From contig NZ_AQWM01000003.1 of NCBI RefSeq assembly GCF_000376105.1, positions 62,001-126,000 of the forward strand: a stretch of 64,000 bases of DNA, written 5' to 3'. Positions 35,817-45,005 of this stretch are shown here, one piece after another. The position numbers were made by a program, and so were the translations under genes. The notes below the pieces were generated by a model. The model was not told where the DNA came from, did no database searches, and saw only the letters and a program-made list of their open reading frames with translations. Each line of letters begins with the position of its first letter. Position 1 is the stretch's first letter. The DNA is from Asticcacaulis benevestitus DSM 16100 = ATCC BAA-896. GTDB lineage: Bacteria; Pseudomonadota; Alphaproteobacteria; Caulobacterales; Caulobacteraceae.

Positions 35817-36239
35817 TTACGGGCGTGACGAAATAGCCGCAACTGTGGCATCAAACGCCAGAAGGGTCGAAGCGTGGCGCGCCGGGAACTCCTTGACGGA
35901 AGACAGAATTCTCAAATCCTCGAAACGTGGCGGAAAGTCTGCCGGCTCATCTTTAAGGAGATGACGCAGGGCATCGCGCGCTTCTGTCACCTCTGCGGCG
36001 GTGGCGCCGATGACATGCTGACTGAGAATCGCCGCACTGGCCTGACCGAGCGCGCAGGCCTGCACCTGCTGGGCGAATTCGGTGATCACTTCGCCGTCCA
36101 TATTCAGCTCGATATGGATGGTCGAGCCACACAGCTTGGCGACCTTATCGGCCACGCCTTGCGGCGCCGCCAGATGACCGACGTGCTGAAGCTGCGTGGT
36201 GCGGCGCAGGATTTCGCGGGAATAGAGGTCGTCGATCAT
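35817..36239 (-). CDS. IscU/NifU-like scaffold protein with altered ligands
   Basis: A 140-residue protein of the NifU N-terminal family. The first Cys is in AKLCGSTIHIEL (Cys37), the second in VQACALGQASAAILS (Cys62). The usual Asp after Cys-Gly is Ser here, and the third Cys near the C-terminus is replaced (FPARHASTLLAFDA). It may use His122 or Asp130 as ligand, or serve as a carrier rather than a classic Fe-S scaffold. It lies between yidD and an SRPBCC protein. Confidence 0.8.
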   Translation of the reverse strand: MIDDLYSREILRRTTQLQHVGHLAAPQGVADKVAKLCGSTIHIELNMDGEVITEFAQQVQACALGQASAAILSQHVIGATAAEVTEARDALRHLLKDEPADFPPRFEDLRILSSVKEFPARHASTLLAFDATVAAISSRP

Positions 36240-36278
36240 GAGGCCTAGATGGGTTGCGCGCCAAACATGCGCAAGGCG

Positions 36279-36836
36279 CTACTTGCTGCCGAACGGACCG
36301 AACAGTTTCGGACCGCGCCAGTTGGGTTTTTTCTTGGCCAGGGGTTCAGCATCCGGGGTAGCCTTGGCGACCTGTGGCGCGGGCGTATACGGATTGGCGG
36401 CAAATTGCGCCTCGGCCTTGCTTTTCAAGGCCTCGCCAAACGCCTCGAAACCCGTGCGGATAAGGCTGCGATAGCGCTTGCCTTCGCGTTCCGACAGATA
36501 GCCGTTGAACATGGCGCCGATCGAAAAGCCCGCGCCAGTATCACTCAGAATATCGAACTCGAAATAACGCACCAGGGTGCCGGCATAGAAGGGCTTGGGC
36601 ACGCTGACATGGATATGCGACAGCGGCGTCCAGTCGGCGATAAAGCCGTCCGTCTCCCAGGTACCCAGGCCTTCGTAATATTCCTCAAGGTGGATCGGAG
36701 CGCCAAAGGACAGCCTAGCGTCCGTCTTTTTGTGGATCGGGCTCCATTCCGGCCAGGCATTGATATCGGCGATGATGGCATAGACATCATCGACGGGCGC
36801 GGCGATGCCGACGCGGTGTTCGATCTTCAAACCCAT
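36279..36836 (-). CDS. SRPBCC (START-like) domain protein
   Basis: A 185-residue protein with one SRPBCC helix-grip domain at about 1-145: the N-terminal strand KIEHRVGIAAPVDDVYAIIADINAWPEWSP, the central beta sheet, and a final helix SLIRTGFEAFGEALKSKAEA. The Pro/Lys-rich tail is short. Such proteins bind a lipid-like ligand or act in polyketide or coenzyme chemistry. The start shares one base with the cysS stop, so it is co-transcribed with cysS. Ligand unknown. Confidence 0.85.
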   Translation of the reverse strand: MGLKIEHRVGIAAPVDDVYAIIADINAWPEWSPIHKKTDARLSFGAPIHLEEYYEGLGTWETDGFIADWTPLSHIHVSVPKPFYAGTLVRYFEFDILSDTGAGFSIGAMFNGYLSEREGKRYRSLIRTGFEAFGEALKSKAEAQFAANPYTPAPQVAKATPDAEPLAKKKPNWRGPKLFGPFGSK

Positions 36837-38236
36837 CAGTTCGTCGCCTTCACTTTCCAGCTTGCGCCGCCGGCGCTGTCCATGACCTCGATATTGAGCG
36901 CATCCAGTTCCTTTCGGATGCGATCAGCTTCCGGCCAGTTCTTTTCCGCCCGCGCCACCGCACGTGCCGCAATCAGGGCTTCAACCTGCGCCGTCAGATC
37001 GTCACCCGCGCCCTGCTTGAACCAGGCCTCGGGGTCACCCTGCAGCAGGCCAAGCGCCGCACCGGCCGCCAGAAGATCCGCCTTGGCCATCATGCGCCCG
37101 GCTTCCGAGGTCGCCGTTTCCAGCACCTTGGCCAGCGCGGAAAGCTCAGCCAGAGCCTGAGGCGTATTAAGATCGTCGCACAGGGCCTCCAACACGCCCG
37201 CCGGCACCACCACGTCGCGCACCGGCACGTCCTGCGCCTTGCGCAAGGCGCCATAGAGGCCATCAAGGCGCTTATGCGTCTGGCTGATCAGCTCATCCGT
37301 CCAGTCGAGCGGCGCGCGGTAATGCGCCGACAGCAGGGCGAGACGTAACACCTCACCCGGCGTCGTCTTGATCATTTCGTGCACCAGCTTCACATTGCCG
37401 AGTGACTTTGACATCTTTTCCTTGCCGAAATCGAGGAAGCCGTTGTGCATCCAGTACCGCGAGTAGGCGTCGCTGTCATGGGCATGGCCATGCTGGGTGC
37501 AGACGCCCTGCGCAATTTCGTTTTCGTGATGCGGGAAGATCAGATCGTGGCCGCCGCCGTGGATATCGATCGGCAGGCCAAGATTGGCCTCGATCATCGC
37601 CGAGCACTCGATATGCCAGCCGGGACGCCCCTCGCCCCACGGGCTTGCCCACAAAGGCTCACCCGGCTTGGAGGGCTTCCACAGCACAAAATCCTGCGGG
37701 TTTTTCTTATAGGGCGCCACTTCGACACGGGCACCAGCGATCATATCATCGAGCGAGCGGTTCGACAGGGCGCCATAGGCCTTGTAGCTCTCGACATCGA
37801 ACAGCACATGCCCTTCGGCCGGATAGGCGTGGCCATTATCGATCAGCGCCTGGATCTGATGCAGGATGGCGTCCATATTATGGGTGACGCGCGGTTCTAA
37901 CGTCGGGCGCAGCGCACCGAGCGCCGCCATGTCGGCATTATAGATGTCGGCGTAGCGGTTGGTGATGACCGAGATATCGACGCCTTCGTCCATCGCCTTC
38001 TTGTTGATCTTGTCATCGACGTCGGTGATGTTGCGCGCATAGGTGACATGGCTTTCGCCATACAAATGACGCAGCAGACGAAACAGCACATCGAACACCA
38101 CAACCGGGCGCGCATTGCCGATATGGGCGAAATCGTAGACGGTCGGCCCGCAGACATACAGCGTCACACGCTCAGGATTGTTGGGCGTAAATTGGACTTT
38201 TTCACGCTTCAGCGTGTCGTGAATATGCAGTTTCAT
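36836..38236 (-). CDS. cysS: Cysteinyl-tRNA synthetase
   Basis: Charges tRNA-Cys. The ATG at 38236 gives 466 residues (MKLHIHDTLKREKVQFTP). The class I HIGH motif is HIGNARP (about 36-42) after the zinc Cys in YVCGPTVYD. Further zinc ligands lie in WHIECSAM and GGGHDLIFPHHENEIAQ, and KMSKS is exact in GKEKMSKSLGN. The C-terminus has the helical anticodon-binding domain. The upstream extension to 38326 is unlikely. Confidence 0.96.
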   Translation of the reverse strand: MKLHIHDTLKREKVQFTPNNPERVTLYVCGPTVYDFAHIGNARPVVVFDVLFRLLRHLYGESHVTYARNITDVDDKINKKAMDEGVDISVITNRYADIYNADMAALGALRPTLEPRVTHNMDAILHQIQALIDNGHAYPAEGHVLFDVESYKAYGALSNRSLDDMIAGARVEVAPYKKNPQDFVLWKPSKPGEPLWASPWGEGRPGWHIECSAMIEANLGLPIDIHGGGHDLIFPHHENEIAQGVCTQHGHAHDSDAYSRYWMHNGFLDFGKEKMSKSLGNVKLVHEMIKTTPGEVLRLALLSAHYRAPLDWTDELISQTHKRLDGLYGALRKAQDVPVRDVVVPAGVLEALCDDLNTPQALAELSALAKVLETATSEAGRMMAKADLLAAGAALGLLQGDPEAWFKQGAGDDLTAQVEALIAARAVARAEKNWPEADRIRKELDALNIEVMDSAGGASWKVKATN

Positions 38237-38544
38237 CAGCGTTTTTGGAGAATTTCGGTTGTAATCAAAGGGCTCCCTCCCATATAGACGCGGCAAGCCC
38301 CCAATGCCACGTAAAATCTGCACCATGTAAAATCTTGGCCAGAGTGATCCAATTTTCGCAAGGACGTAGTATAAGGGGCTCTAATGTTGGTTTTTGGTAC
38401 TGCCATAAACTGACCGGCCCTCATGCAAGAACGCCACGGCACGCGCCGGCTGATTTTATGCGGGTTATATTGTGAGGGATACCGCGCGTCCTTCCGGAAC
38501 CGTCGTTCCGGCGCCACTGGGTAGCCCTGGGAACCGAATGTATT
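38237..38544. other. 308-bp region between divergent cysS and folE
   Basis: Should hold both promoters. A short stem TCCGGAA-CCG-TTCCGG-type sequence near 38493-38512 is visible before folE. No convincing regulatory motif, small gene or RNA was recognised. Confidence 0.4.
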
Positions 38545-39201
38545 ATGGATAGCCTTGATCCTGTGTCGAACCTGACCACCGAAGCGAACAATCTGCTAAA
38601 CACCTCCAAGCCCAAGAGCGTCGTCACCTACACCAACCGCCCGTCGCGCGAAGAAGCGATGGCCGCCGTCAAGACGCTGCTGGCCTGGGCCGGTGACGAT
38701 CCCGAACGCGAAGGCCTGCTCGATACGCCCAAGCGCGTCGTCGATGCCTACGGCGAATGGTTCCAGGGCTATACCGAAGACCCCGCCAAGGAACTGTCGC
38801 GCACCTTCGAGGACGTACAGGGCTATGACGATATGGTCATGCTGCGCGAAATCGATGTCGAATCGCACTGCGAGCATCACATGGCGCCCTTCCTCGGCAA
38901 GGCCTGGGTGGCCTATATGCCGACCTCCAAGGTCGTCGGCATTTCCAAGATCGCCCGCGTTGTCGAAATCTTCGCCAAGCGCCTGCAAACGCAGGAAACC
39001 ATGACCAAGCAGGTCGCGGACGCGCTGGAAGAGTCGCTGGCGCCGCTGGGTGTCGCCGTGCTGATCGACGCCGAACACCAGTGCATGAGCACGCGCGGCG
39101 TCCACCACAAGAACGTCACCACGGTCACAACGCGCTTCACCGGCGTGTTCAAGACGGATCAGGCCCTGCAAGATCGCTTCCTGCGCCTGATTCATCGATA
39201 G
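38545..39201 (+). CDS. folE: GTP cyclohydrolase I
   Basis: Makes 7,8-dihydroneopterin triphosphate from GTP, first step of folate (and queuosine) synthesis. It has 218 residues with zinc and active-site motifs: [20 protein letters not shown] (Cys and His ligands), [20 protein letters not shown] and [17 protein letters not shown] with the second zinc Cys. The C-terminus is [10 protein letters not shown]. The last 29 bp of the gene are repeated 74 bp downstream. Confidence 0.96.
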   Translation: MDSLDPVSNLTTEANNLLNTSKPKSVVTYTNRPSREEAMAAVKTLLAWAGDDPEREGLLDTPKRVVDAYGEWFQGYTEDPAKELSRTFEDVQGYDDMVMLREIDVESHCEHHMAPFLGKAWVAYMPTSKVVGISKIARVVEIFAKRLQTQETMTKQVADALEESLAPLGVAVLIDAEHQCMSTRGVHHKNVTTVTTRFTGVFKTDQALQDRFLRLIHR

Positions 39202-39271
39202 AGGCGCCGTATTTGGCGTGCGATCTTGTGAAACGTAAAAGACAAGATCGCTTCCTGCGCCTGATTCATCG
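39169..39271 (+). repeat. 29-bp direct duplication of the folE 3' end
   Basis: The sequence encoding the last residues of FolE (DRFLRLIHR) at 39169-39197 is repeated exactly at 39243-39271, again followed by a stop (TAA). Between the copies, GCGATCTTGT (39220-39229) is the inverted complement of ACAAGATCGC (39242-39251), so the spacer and second copy can fold. It looks like the scar of a slippage or template-switch event. Confidence 0.9.
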
Positions 39272-39296
39272 CTAAACCTTATCTCTTTCTGAAAGA

Positions 39297-39327
39297 AGCG
39301 GCCCCGCTCCGGCAGGGCCGCTTTTTT
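39297..39327 (+). terminator. Rho-independent terminator of folE
   Basis: Perfect 8-bp stem AGCGGCCC / GGGCCGCT with a 10-base loop followed by TTTTT, 95 bp after the folE stop and after the duplicated folE end. Confidence 0.88.
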
Positions 39328-39420
39328 ATGCCCCTCATAATATTTAATAACCTTGCTTTACAAAGTATCATGTAAGGCATAATTTATGGTCACGCAATAC
39401 GCATTATGGAGGAGAACACC

Positions 39421-39858
<438 letters not shown>

Positions 39859-40143
39859 GGCCTTGGGTATAGGCGTCCTTGGCGCTGGCCGTCCGTGACA
39901 CCGGTGGACGCCGGAAGCCGCCCGGTTTTCGGCATTTTTAATTGATAACGGCGCTCCGGCATGAAATATTCTTAATCTCTGCCCGTTATGACCGCCTTTC
40001 AGGCTTTACATTTAACTCTGACTTGTCCTAAATCGCTACCGACAGGTCAGACAGGCAGCGCCACGATTGCGCCGTCCGTGGCCTAACGGCATATGTTTGT
40101 CCCCCGCGGATCGCGTCCGTGGAGGCTTTAAGGGAGTTAAACT

Positions 40144-40590
40144 ATGGGCGCTAAGCTCGGTGGCGGCGGCGGCGGTAAGTATACGGTCGCGCAAAATTCG
40201 GACATCAACGTCACGCCTTTCGTGGACGTCATGCTCGTTCTCCTCATCATCTTCATGGTGTCCATCCCGGCCGCCACGGTGTCTATCAAGCTCGACCTGC
40301 CGCCCGCAAAGGCGCCGCCCACGAACGAAAAGAAGCCGGATCCGGTCTTCATCTCGATCATGGGTCCTGAAGACATCTATATCGGGCCACAAAAGACCAG
40401 CATGGACCGCCTGATCGGCGATGTCGCCGCTGCGCTTCGCGTCACCGATCCCAACACCCCGCTCAGCGACCAGCGCATTCTGGTGCGTGGCGACAAGGAC
40501 ATCAAGTATGAGGACTTCGTGAAGGTGATCAACGAGCTGCAACAAAACGGCTACCTCAAGATCGGCCTGATCAACGAAGACATCGAATAG
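40144..40590 (+). CDS. ExbD/TolR-family protein, copy 2
   Basis: Tandem paralogue of 148 residues with a Gly-rich start (GAKLGGGGGGKYTVAQNSD), the same NVTPFVDVMLVLLIIFMVSI helix with its Asp, and a closely similar periplasmic domain (SIMGPEDIYIGPQKTSMDRL, VINELQQNGYLKIGLINEDI). GGGAG lies 9 bp before the ATG. It is separated from copy 1 by 285 bp that should carry a promoter, and is followed after 3 bp by a third ExbD-like gene. The pair looks like a recent duplication. Confidence 0.92.
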   Translation: MGAKLGGGGGGKYTVAQNSDINVTPFVDVMLVLLIIFMVSIPAATVSIKLDLPPAKAPPTNEKKPDPVFISIMGPEDIYIGPQKTSMDRLIGDVAAALRVTDPNTPLSDQRILVRGDKDIKYEDFVKVINELQQNGYLKIGLINEDIE

Positions 40591-40593
40591 TCT

Positions 40594-40947
40594 TTGGCTT
40601 CCAAGACAAAAAATCTGTTACACATTCTCGCCGCGATAGTTTGCTCTGTCGCGGCGAGTTCGTGTGTGCGGCTTGAACCCGCACGCCAGCCTGACAAGCC
40701 CTATTGGCTGAGGACAATTTCCCTTAATATTGAAGCGCCGTGTAATTACTACGTTGATGGAAAGAGCATTTTTCAGGAAAAGTTAATTGAAGAGCTTAAC
40801 GTTGCGCAAGGCACAGACATGCAGCGTGTGCGCGTTCTGATCAAACCTGACCTCGATGTTCAATACTCAGAAGTCGCTCGGACGATCGACAGGCTTCATG
40901 AAGCGGGCTACATTAAGATTGGTTTGATCTCGGCAGATAAGGAATAG
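40594..40947 (+). CDS. Putative lipoprotein with an ExbD-like periplasmic domain
   Basis: A 117-residue protein starting at TTG 3 bp after exbD copy 2. A signal peptide ends in a lipobox-like SVAASSC (Cys24). The rest lines up by eye with the whole ExbD periplasmic domain: TISLNIEAPCNYYVDGKSIF with VFISIMGPEDIYIGPQKTSM, and YSEVARTIDRLHEAGYIKIG with YEDFVKVINELQQNGYLKIG. The ExbD membrane helix and its Asp are absent. Codon use is AT-richer than the neighbours, suggesting fast divergence. It could be a decoy or partner for ExbD dimers, or a decaying copy. Confidence 0.7.
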   Translation: MASKTKNLLHILAAIVCSVAASSCVRLEPARQPDKPYWLRTISLNIEAPCNYYVDGKSIFQEKLIEELNVAQGTDMQRVRVLIKPDLDVQYSEVARTIDRLHEAGYIKIGLISADKE

Positions 40948-40996
40948 ACGACTATTTCAGCTATGCCTTGTCCTGATCCAATGTTATGGCCTGCCT

Positions 40997-42022
40997 ATGA
41001 CCACTTCCGAAGATTTTGACGATGAGCTCGACGCCCTTTCAGAAGACGTTGCTGAAGCACACATCCTGACCACGACGATCGATGCCGACAGCGACGATCT
41101 CGGCGACCGCCTCGACCGCGTGCTGGCCGGCCACTTTCCCGATCTGTCGCGCGCACGTTTGCAGGCCCTGATCGGTGAGGGTCGCCTGACGTTTCAGGGC
41201 AAGGTGATCAGCGACGGCAAGCACAAGGCGAAGGCCGGCGACTACAGCCTCATCATCCCTGCCCCGACCAATGCCACCCCCGAACCGCAAGACCTGCCGC
41301 TGGAAATCCTGTTCGAGGACGAACATCTGATCGTGGTCAACAAGCCGGTCGGCATGGCGGCGCATCCGGCGCCCGGCACGCGCGACGGCACACTGGTCAA
41401 CGCCCTGCTCTATCACTGCGGCGATTCGCTATCCGGCATCGGCGGGGTACTGCGTCCCGGCATCGTCCACCGCCTTGATAAGGACACCTCCGGCATTCTG
41501 GTCGCCGCCAAGTCCGATGTGGCCCACCGCGCTTTGAGCGAACTGTTCGCCCGCCACGATATAGACCGCGAATACCGCGCCGTCGTCAGGGGCTCGCCCA
41601 AATACATGACCGGCACGGTGACGACGCGTCTTGGCCGCTCGCACCACGACCGCAAGAAAATGGCGGTCTTGCGCGCTGGTGGCCGCGAAGCGATTACGCA
41701 CTATCGGCTGGAAGAGGTCTTTGGCGACGACAAACCCCTGGCCGCCCTGCTGACCTGCCGTCTCGAAACCGGCCGCACCCACCAGATCCGCGTTCATATG
41801 GCGCATCTCGGCTGTCCGTGCCTCGGCGATCCGGTCTATGGTTCCGGCGCGCCGGCCAAAGAGGTTCAGGCGATTCTGAAAGAGCTGGATTTCAACCGCC
41901 AGGCCCTGCATGCCGGCCTGCTTGGCTTTGTGCATCCGGTGACGGGCGAAAAACTGAAATTCAAAGCCCCCCTGCCCGACGATATGCAGGAACTGGTCGA
42001 TGCGCTCGCGGATATGTATTGA
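40997..42022 (+). CDS. rluD: RluD-type 23S rRNA pseudouridine synthase
   Basis: A 341-residue RluA-family enzyme with an acidic N-terminal tail, an S4 RNA-binding domain (about 35-85, LDRVLAGHFPDLSRARLQAL), and the catalytic domain with the Asp in GIVHRLDKDTSGILVAAKSD. Further motifs are EYRAVVRGSP, LETGRTHQIRVHMAHLGCPC and GDPVYG. RluD modifies helix 69 of 23S rRNA; RluC or RluA cannot be fully excluded. It precedes rpoH, a pairing also found in other alphaproteobacteria. Confidence 0.9.
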   Translation: MTTSEDFDDELDALSEDVAEAHILTTTIDADSDDLGDRLDRVLAGHFPDLSRARLQALIGEGRLTFQGKVISDGKHKAKAGDYSLIIPAPTNATPEPQDLPLEILFEDEHLIVVNKPVGMAAHPAPGTRDGTLVNALLYHCGDSLSGIGGVLRPGIVHRLDKDTSGILVAAKSDVAHRALSELFARHDIDREYRAVVRGSPKYMTGTVTTRLGRSHHDRKKMAVLRAGGREAITHYRLEEVFGDDKPLAALLTCRLETGRTHQIRVHMAHLGCPCLGDPVYGSGAPAKEVQAILKELDFNRQALHAGLLGFVHPVTGEKLKFKAPLPDDMQELVDALADMY

Positions 42023-42253
42023 GGGTCAATGACCCGTTAGCCGCATTGTGCAGCGCACTCACCGAACTGTGATCCTGTAACACCGTGCGTTTATGATAGA
42101 TTTGCCCTCCCAAATCGCTTTTGACTCGGATTTTAACGTTTTCCCTGAGCGGGGGGTCTTTTTTTCGTCAAAAGGCTTCCTAAATCTACACACAGTTGTC
42201 GGGCATGTTACCCCCTCCCGTGTGTCCCCCTCACACGACAAGGCGCTGGTCTC

Positions 42254-43264
42254 ATGTCCGACACGACCTCCTATTCTGACCTCTCGTCAGAGTCCCAATC
42301 CGACAAGGCTTCACCAGAAAGCGATAAACCGATGAGTTCTCTTGCCCTGACCTCTTCATCCAATCTTGCTACGCGCGACGGCGCCAGCCTGCCGGCCCTC
42401 ACCCCGGACGGCGGCCTCAATCGTTATCTGTCTGAAATCCGCAAATTCCCCATGCTGCCCAAGGACGAAGAGTTCATGCTGGCCAAGCGCTGGGCTGAAC
42501 ACCAGGACCCGAAGGCCGCGCACAAGCTGGTCACCTCGCACCTGCGCCTCGTCGCCAAGATTGCCATGGGTTATCGCGGCTATGGCCTGCCGGTCGGCGA
42601 AGTGATCTCCGAAGGCAATGTCGGCCTGATGCAGGCGGTCAAGAAATTCGATCCCGATCGTGGCTTCCGCCTCGCCACCTACGCCATGTGGTGGATCAAG
42701 GCGTCGATCCAGGAATACGTCCTGCGCTCGTGGTCGCTGGTCAAGATGGGCACCACCGCGGCTCAGAAGAAGCTGTTCTTCAACCTGCGCAAGGTGAAGT
42801 CGGAAATCTCGGCACTGGAAGAAGGCGACCTGCATCACGAGCACGTCGAACAGATCGCTACCAAGCTGGGCGTATCGGAAACCGACGTCATCAACATGAA
42901 CCGCCGCATGTCCTCGGCCGATTCGTCGCTGAACGCGCCCTTGCGCGCTTCAGAAGGCGATTCGGAGTGGCAGGACTGGCTGGTCGATGACAAGCAGCAG
43001 TCACAGGAAACCGTTCTGGCCGACAATCAGGAATACGGTCAGCGCATGGACCTGCTCCAGGCCGCCATGGGCGAACTGAACGAGCGCGAAAAGGAAATCC
43101 TGACCGAGCGCCGTCTGAAGGATTCGCCCACCACGCTGGAAGATCTGGCCGAGCGCTTTGGCGTTTCGCGCGAACGCGTCCGCCAGATCGAGGTGCGCGC
43201 CTTTGAAAAACTGCAGAAGGCCATGGTCGCGGCCTCTATCGCCGCAACGCCGGTTTCGGCTTAA
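42254..43264 (+). CDS. rpoH: RNA polymerase sigma factor RpoH (sigma-32)
   Basis: Heat-shock sigma factor. Region 2 is at about 80-150 (GEVISEGNVGLMQAVKKFDPDRGFRLATYAMWWIKASIQEYVLRSW), the RpoH box at AAQKKLFFNLRK, region 4 at about 265-325 (LEDLAERFGVSRERVRQIEVRAFEKLQ). From 42254 the protein has 336 residues, with a Ser-rich leader of about 40 residues not typical of RpoH; an ATG at 42332 would give 310 residues. The 231-bp upstream gap should hold its promoters, but none was recognised with confidence. Confidence 0.94.
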   Translation: MSDTTSYSDLSSESQSDKASPESDKPMSSLALTSSSNLATRDGASLPALTPDGGLNRYLSEIRKFPMLPKDEEFMLAKRWAEHQDPKAAHKLVTSHLRLVAKIAMGYRGYGLPVGEVISEGNVGLMQAVKKFDPDRGFRLATYAMWWIKASIQEYVLRSWSLVKMGTTAAQKKLFFNLRKVKSEISALEEGDLHHEHVEQIATKLGVSETDVINMNRRMSSADSSLNAPLRASEGDSEWQDWLVDDKQQSQETVLADNQEYGQRMDLLQAAMGELNEREKEILTERRLKDSPTTLEDLAERFGVSRERVRQIEVRAFEKLQKAMVAASIAATPVSA

Positions 43265-43286
43265 GTCTGCTTGCCTTTTGAACGCT

Positions 43287-43316
43287 AAAAGCCGGTCCGC
43301 AAGGGCCGGTTTTTTA
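43287..43316 (+). terminator. Rho-independent terminator of rpoH
   Basis: Stem AGCCGG-T-CC / GG-G-CCGGTT with loop GCAA, followed by TTTTTT, 22 bp after the rpoH stop. It reaches the end of the convergent next gene. Confidence 0.85.
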
Positions 43317-43994
43317 TTGCCCCCGCACAAATATATTGCCGGTCAGGCGTCCGATCAGCGGGTCTTCGCTAAACACCATGTCCTCCGGAATAATACCGGA
43401 ATGCAAGAGATTGCCCTGATAGATGATCAGGCGATCAGCCACGCCTTCTATGAAGCCGGTCCGCTCAAAAAAGGATGTGGAGCCCGACATATAGCCATGT
43501 GTGGCTTGTTCCGTCTCGCTTTGCCGTATCGCACTGTAAGCGTCACGATTGCCCTCGGTAACCTGCTCGATACCCGTGGCGCGATGACGGTAAAAGGCGG
43601 TTCCTGATCCGGGCGTGTCGCTCAGATAATGCAGAACCGCCAGATAGCCGGGATGTGTTTGATCGAAATGCGGCGCCTTCTGTCCGGACAGCAGGCTTTC
43701 CGGCGCCGTCGTCACCATGGAAAAGCTGGCTTCCTGAAGCGAGAACCCTTTGAATCCAAACACCTCACCGATAAAGGGCACGCAAGCCTCAACCGTGCGT
43801 GCGACATAGCCAAAGCCGGCAGGGTCCGACGGCAGCAAAAGACGGCGCAGGCCCGGATAGCGCGTGGTGCGCTCGGCTGGAAACGGCGCCAGAGACTTGC
43901 CCAGGGCACGTATCTCCTGCAAGGCGCCCGAAAAATCATCGAGAATCAGGATGGGAGCCTGGGACTGGCCAAAGGTTAGAACTTGAGATTTCAT
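43314..43994 (-). CDS. DUF6445-like protein with 2OG-oxygenase-like motifs
   Basis: A 226-residue soluble protein. Its middle part, PHFDQTHPGYLAVLHYLSDT followed by SGTAFYRHR, and the later YQGNLLHSGI, place a His-x-Asp pair and a distal His as in Fe(II)/2-oxoglutarate oxygenase folds. Relatives in Caulobacterales and Sphingomonadales (DUF6445) often lie near tryptophan halogenases and TonB receptors, but neither is here. Family name from memory; reaction unknown. Confidence 0.6.
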   Translation of the reverse strand: MKSQVLTFGQSQAPILILDDFSGALQEIRALGKSLAPFPAERTTRYPGLRRLLLPSDPAGFGYVARTVEACVPFIGEVFGFKGFSLQEASFSMVTTAPESLLSGQKAPHFDQTHPGYLAVLHYLSDTPGSGTAFYRHRATGIEQVTEGNRDAYSAIRQSETEQATHGYMSGSTSFFERTGFIEGVADRLIIYQGNLLHSGIIPEDMVFSEDPLIGRLTGNIFVRGQ

Positions 43995-44073
43995 GGACGA
44001 TCAGGCTGGAGATGGGAATGACAGCCAGACTACGTCATTTCGCCGACAAAGAAACGCTATAAAGCGCGATATG

Positions 44074-44868
44074 TCAGGCAGCCTTACCAGCGCCAGGCGC
44101 ATCTTCAATCTTGAACAATTTGGCCAGCACCGCCACCGGCGCTTTCAGCATCTCCCCGGTCATGGCGGAGGACTTGTAGGCCTGGAAGATTTCGGCCACG
44201 GCGCCTTTAAATTCTGGATGGGGGATCGCTTTACAGGCCGGCACCAGAACTTCGAGCTGGGCGGTGATGGCGCGCTTGGCCTGTTTGCGATCCGTATCGA
44301 ATTGCTGGCTGGCGGCCCGCAGGATGCGCACGCTCTGCTCAATCCGCTTCATGCCGTCCGACATGGTCTCTGGTGCGCGCGTGCTGGGGCCGGAGCCCGA
44401 ATTGAAGCGCCGGCGATCAGGGCCGACATACATCACCGCTTCGATCCACGGCGGCGACTTGGTGACGACGTGTTCCAGGCGCTTGAGCAGATCGCCCGAG
44501 GCGAACGGCTTCTTCATGACCTCATCACTGCCGCAATCGCGCGCTTCTTTCAGCGTTTCCGGCAGTTCATTCGGCGCCATCATGATGACGGGAATCTTGC
44601 GGCATGGCAGGTCGGAGCGACGCAGGGCGGTTATAAATTTGGCGCCTTCGAGCTTGGCGCCCTTGAGATCGCAGAAGATAATCTGGGGGTCGAAGGTTTC
44701 GCACAACACCTCGGCGCGCCGGTCATCGTGTTCGACCTGCACCTTTTCGACGCCCAGAACGCGCAGCATATCCATCAGGATGCGCGCATAGGCAGGATTG
44801 CTTTCAAGCACCAGCACCCGCTTAAGATGCGGCTTCAGTTTGGCGGCCAGTTTGGGATCGAGCGAGAA
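44074..44868 (-). CDS. Response regulator-like protein with degenerate receiver
   Basis: CheY-like receiver domain in the N-terminal half (RVLVLESNPAYARILMDMLR ... IIFCDLKGAKLEG ... VIMMAPNELPE ... VMKKPF) followed by about 140 residues of mostly helical sequence with YVGPDRRRF. The phospho-acceptor Asp and the Lys are kept, but the acidic pair at the first strand is only Glu-Ser and the usual Thr/Ser is Ala. The TTG start at 44868 is chosen because it follows GTGAG and begins near the domain; GTG at 44910 or TTG at 44946 are alternatives. Partner unknown. Confidence 0.65.
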   Translation of the reverse strand, partial: FSLDPKLAAKLKPHLKRVLVLESNPAYARILMDMLRVLGVEKVQVEHDDRRAEVLCETFDPQIIFCDLKGAKLEGAKFITALRRSDLPCRKIPVIMMAPNELPETLKEARDCGSDEVMKKPFASGDLLKRLEHVVTKSPPWIEAVMYVGPDRRRFNSGSGPSTRAPETMSDGMKRIEQSVRILRAASQQFDTDRKQAKRAITAQLEVLVPACKAIPHPEFKGAVAEIFQAYKSSAMTGEMLKAPVAVLAKLFKIEDAPGAGKAA

Positions 44869-44954
44869 CAAGGATGACTCACGACAGGAATGATTATCAT
44901 GAGCGTACACCCTATTGGTAAAAATAGATTTTACTGTGCAGCGCAAAACGCGAC

Positions 44955-44990
44955 AAAAAATAAGGCGCCGATCGCTCGGCGCCTTTTTGG
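44955..44990. terminator. Bidirectional terminator between purA and the regulator gene
   Basis: Perfect 10-bp stem AAGGCGCCGA / TCGGCGCCTT with loop TCGC, flanked by AAAAAATAA on the left and TTTTTGG on the right. On the minus strand it follows the purA stop by about 20 bp and is followed by TTATTTTTT. It mainly ends purA transcription. Confidence 0.85.
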
Positions 44991-45005
44991 GTCTTTTGTG
45001 GCCTG

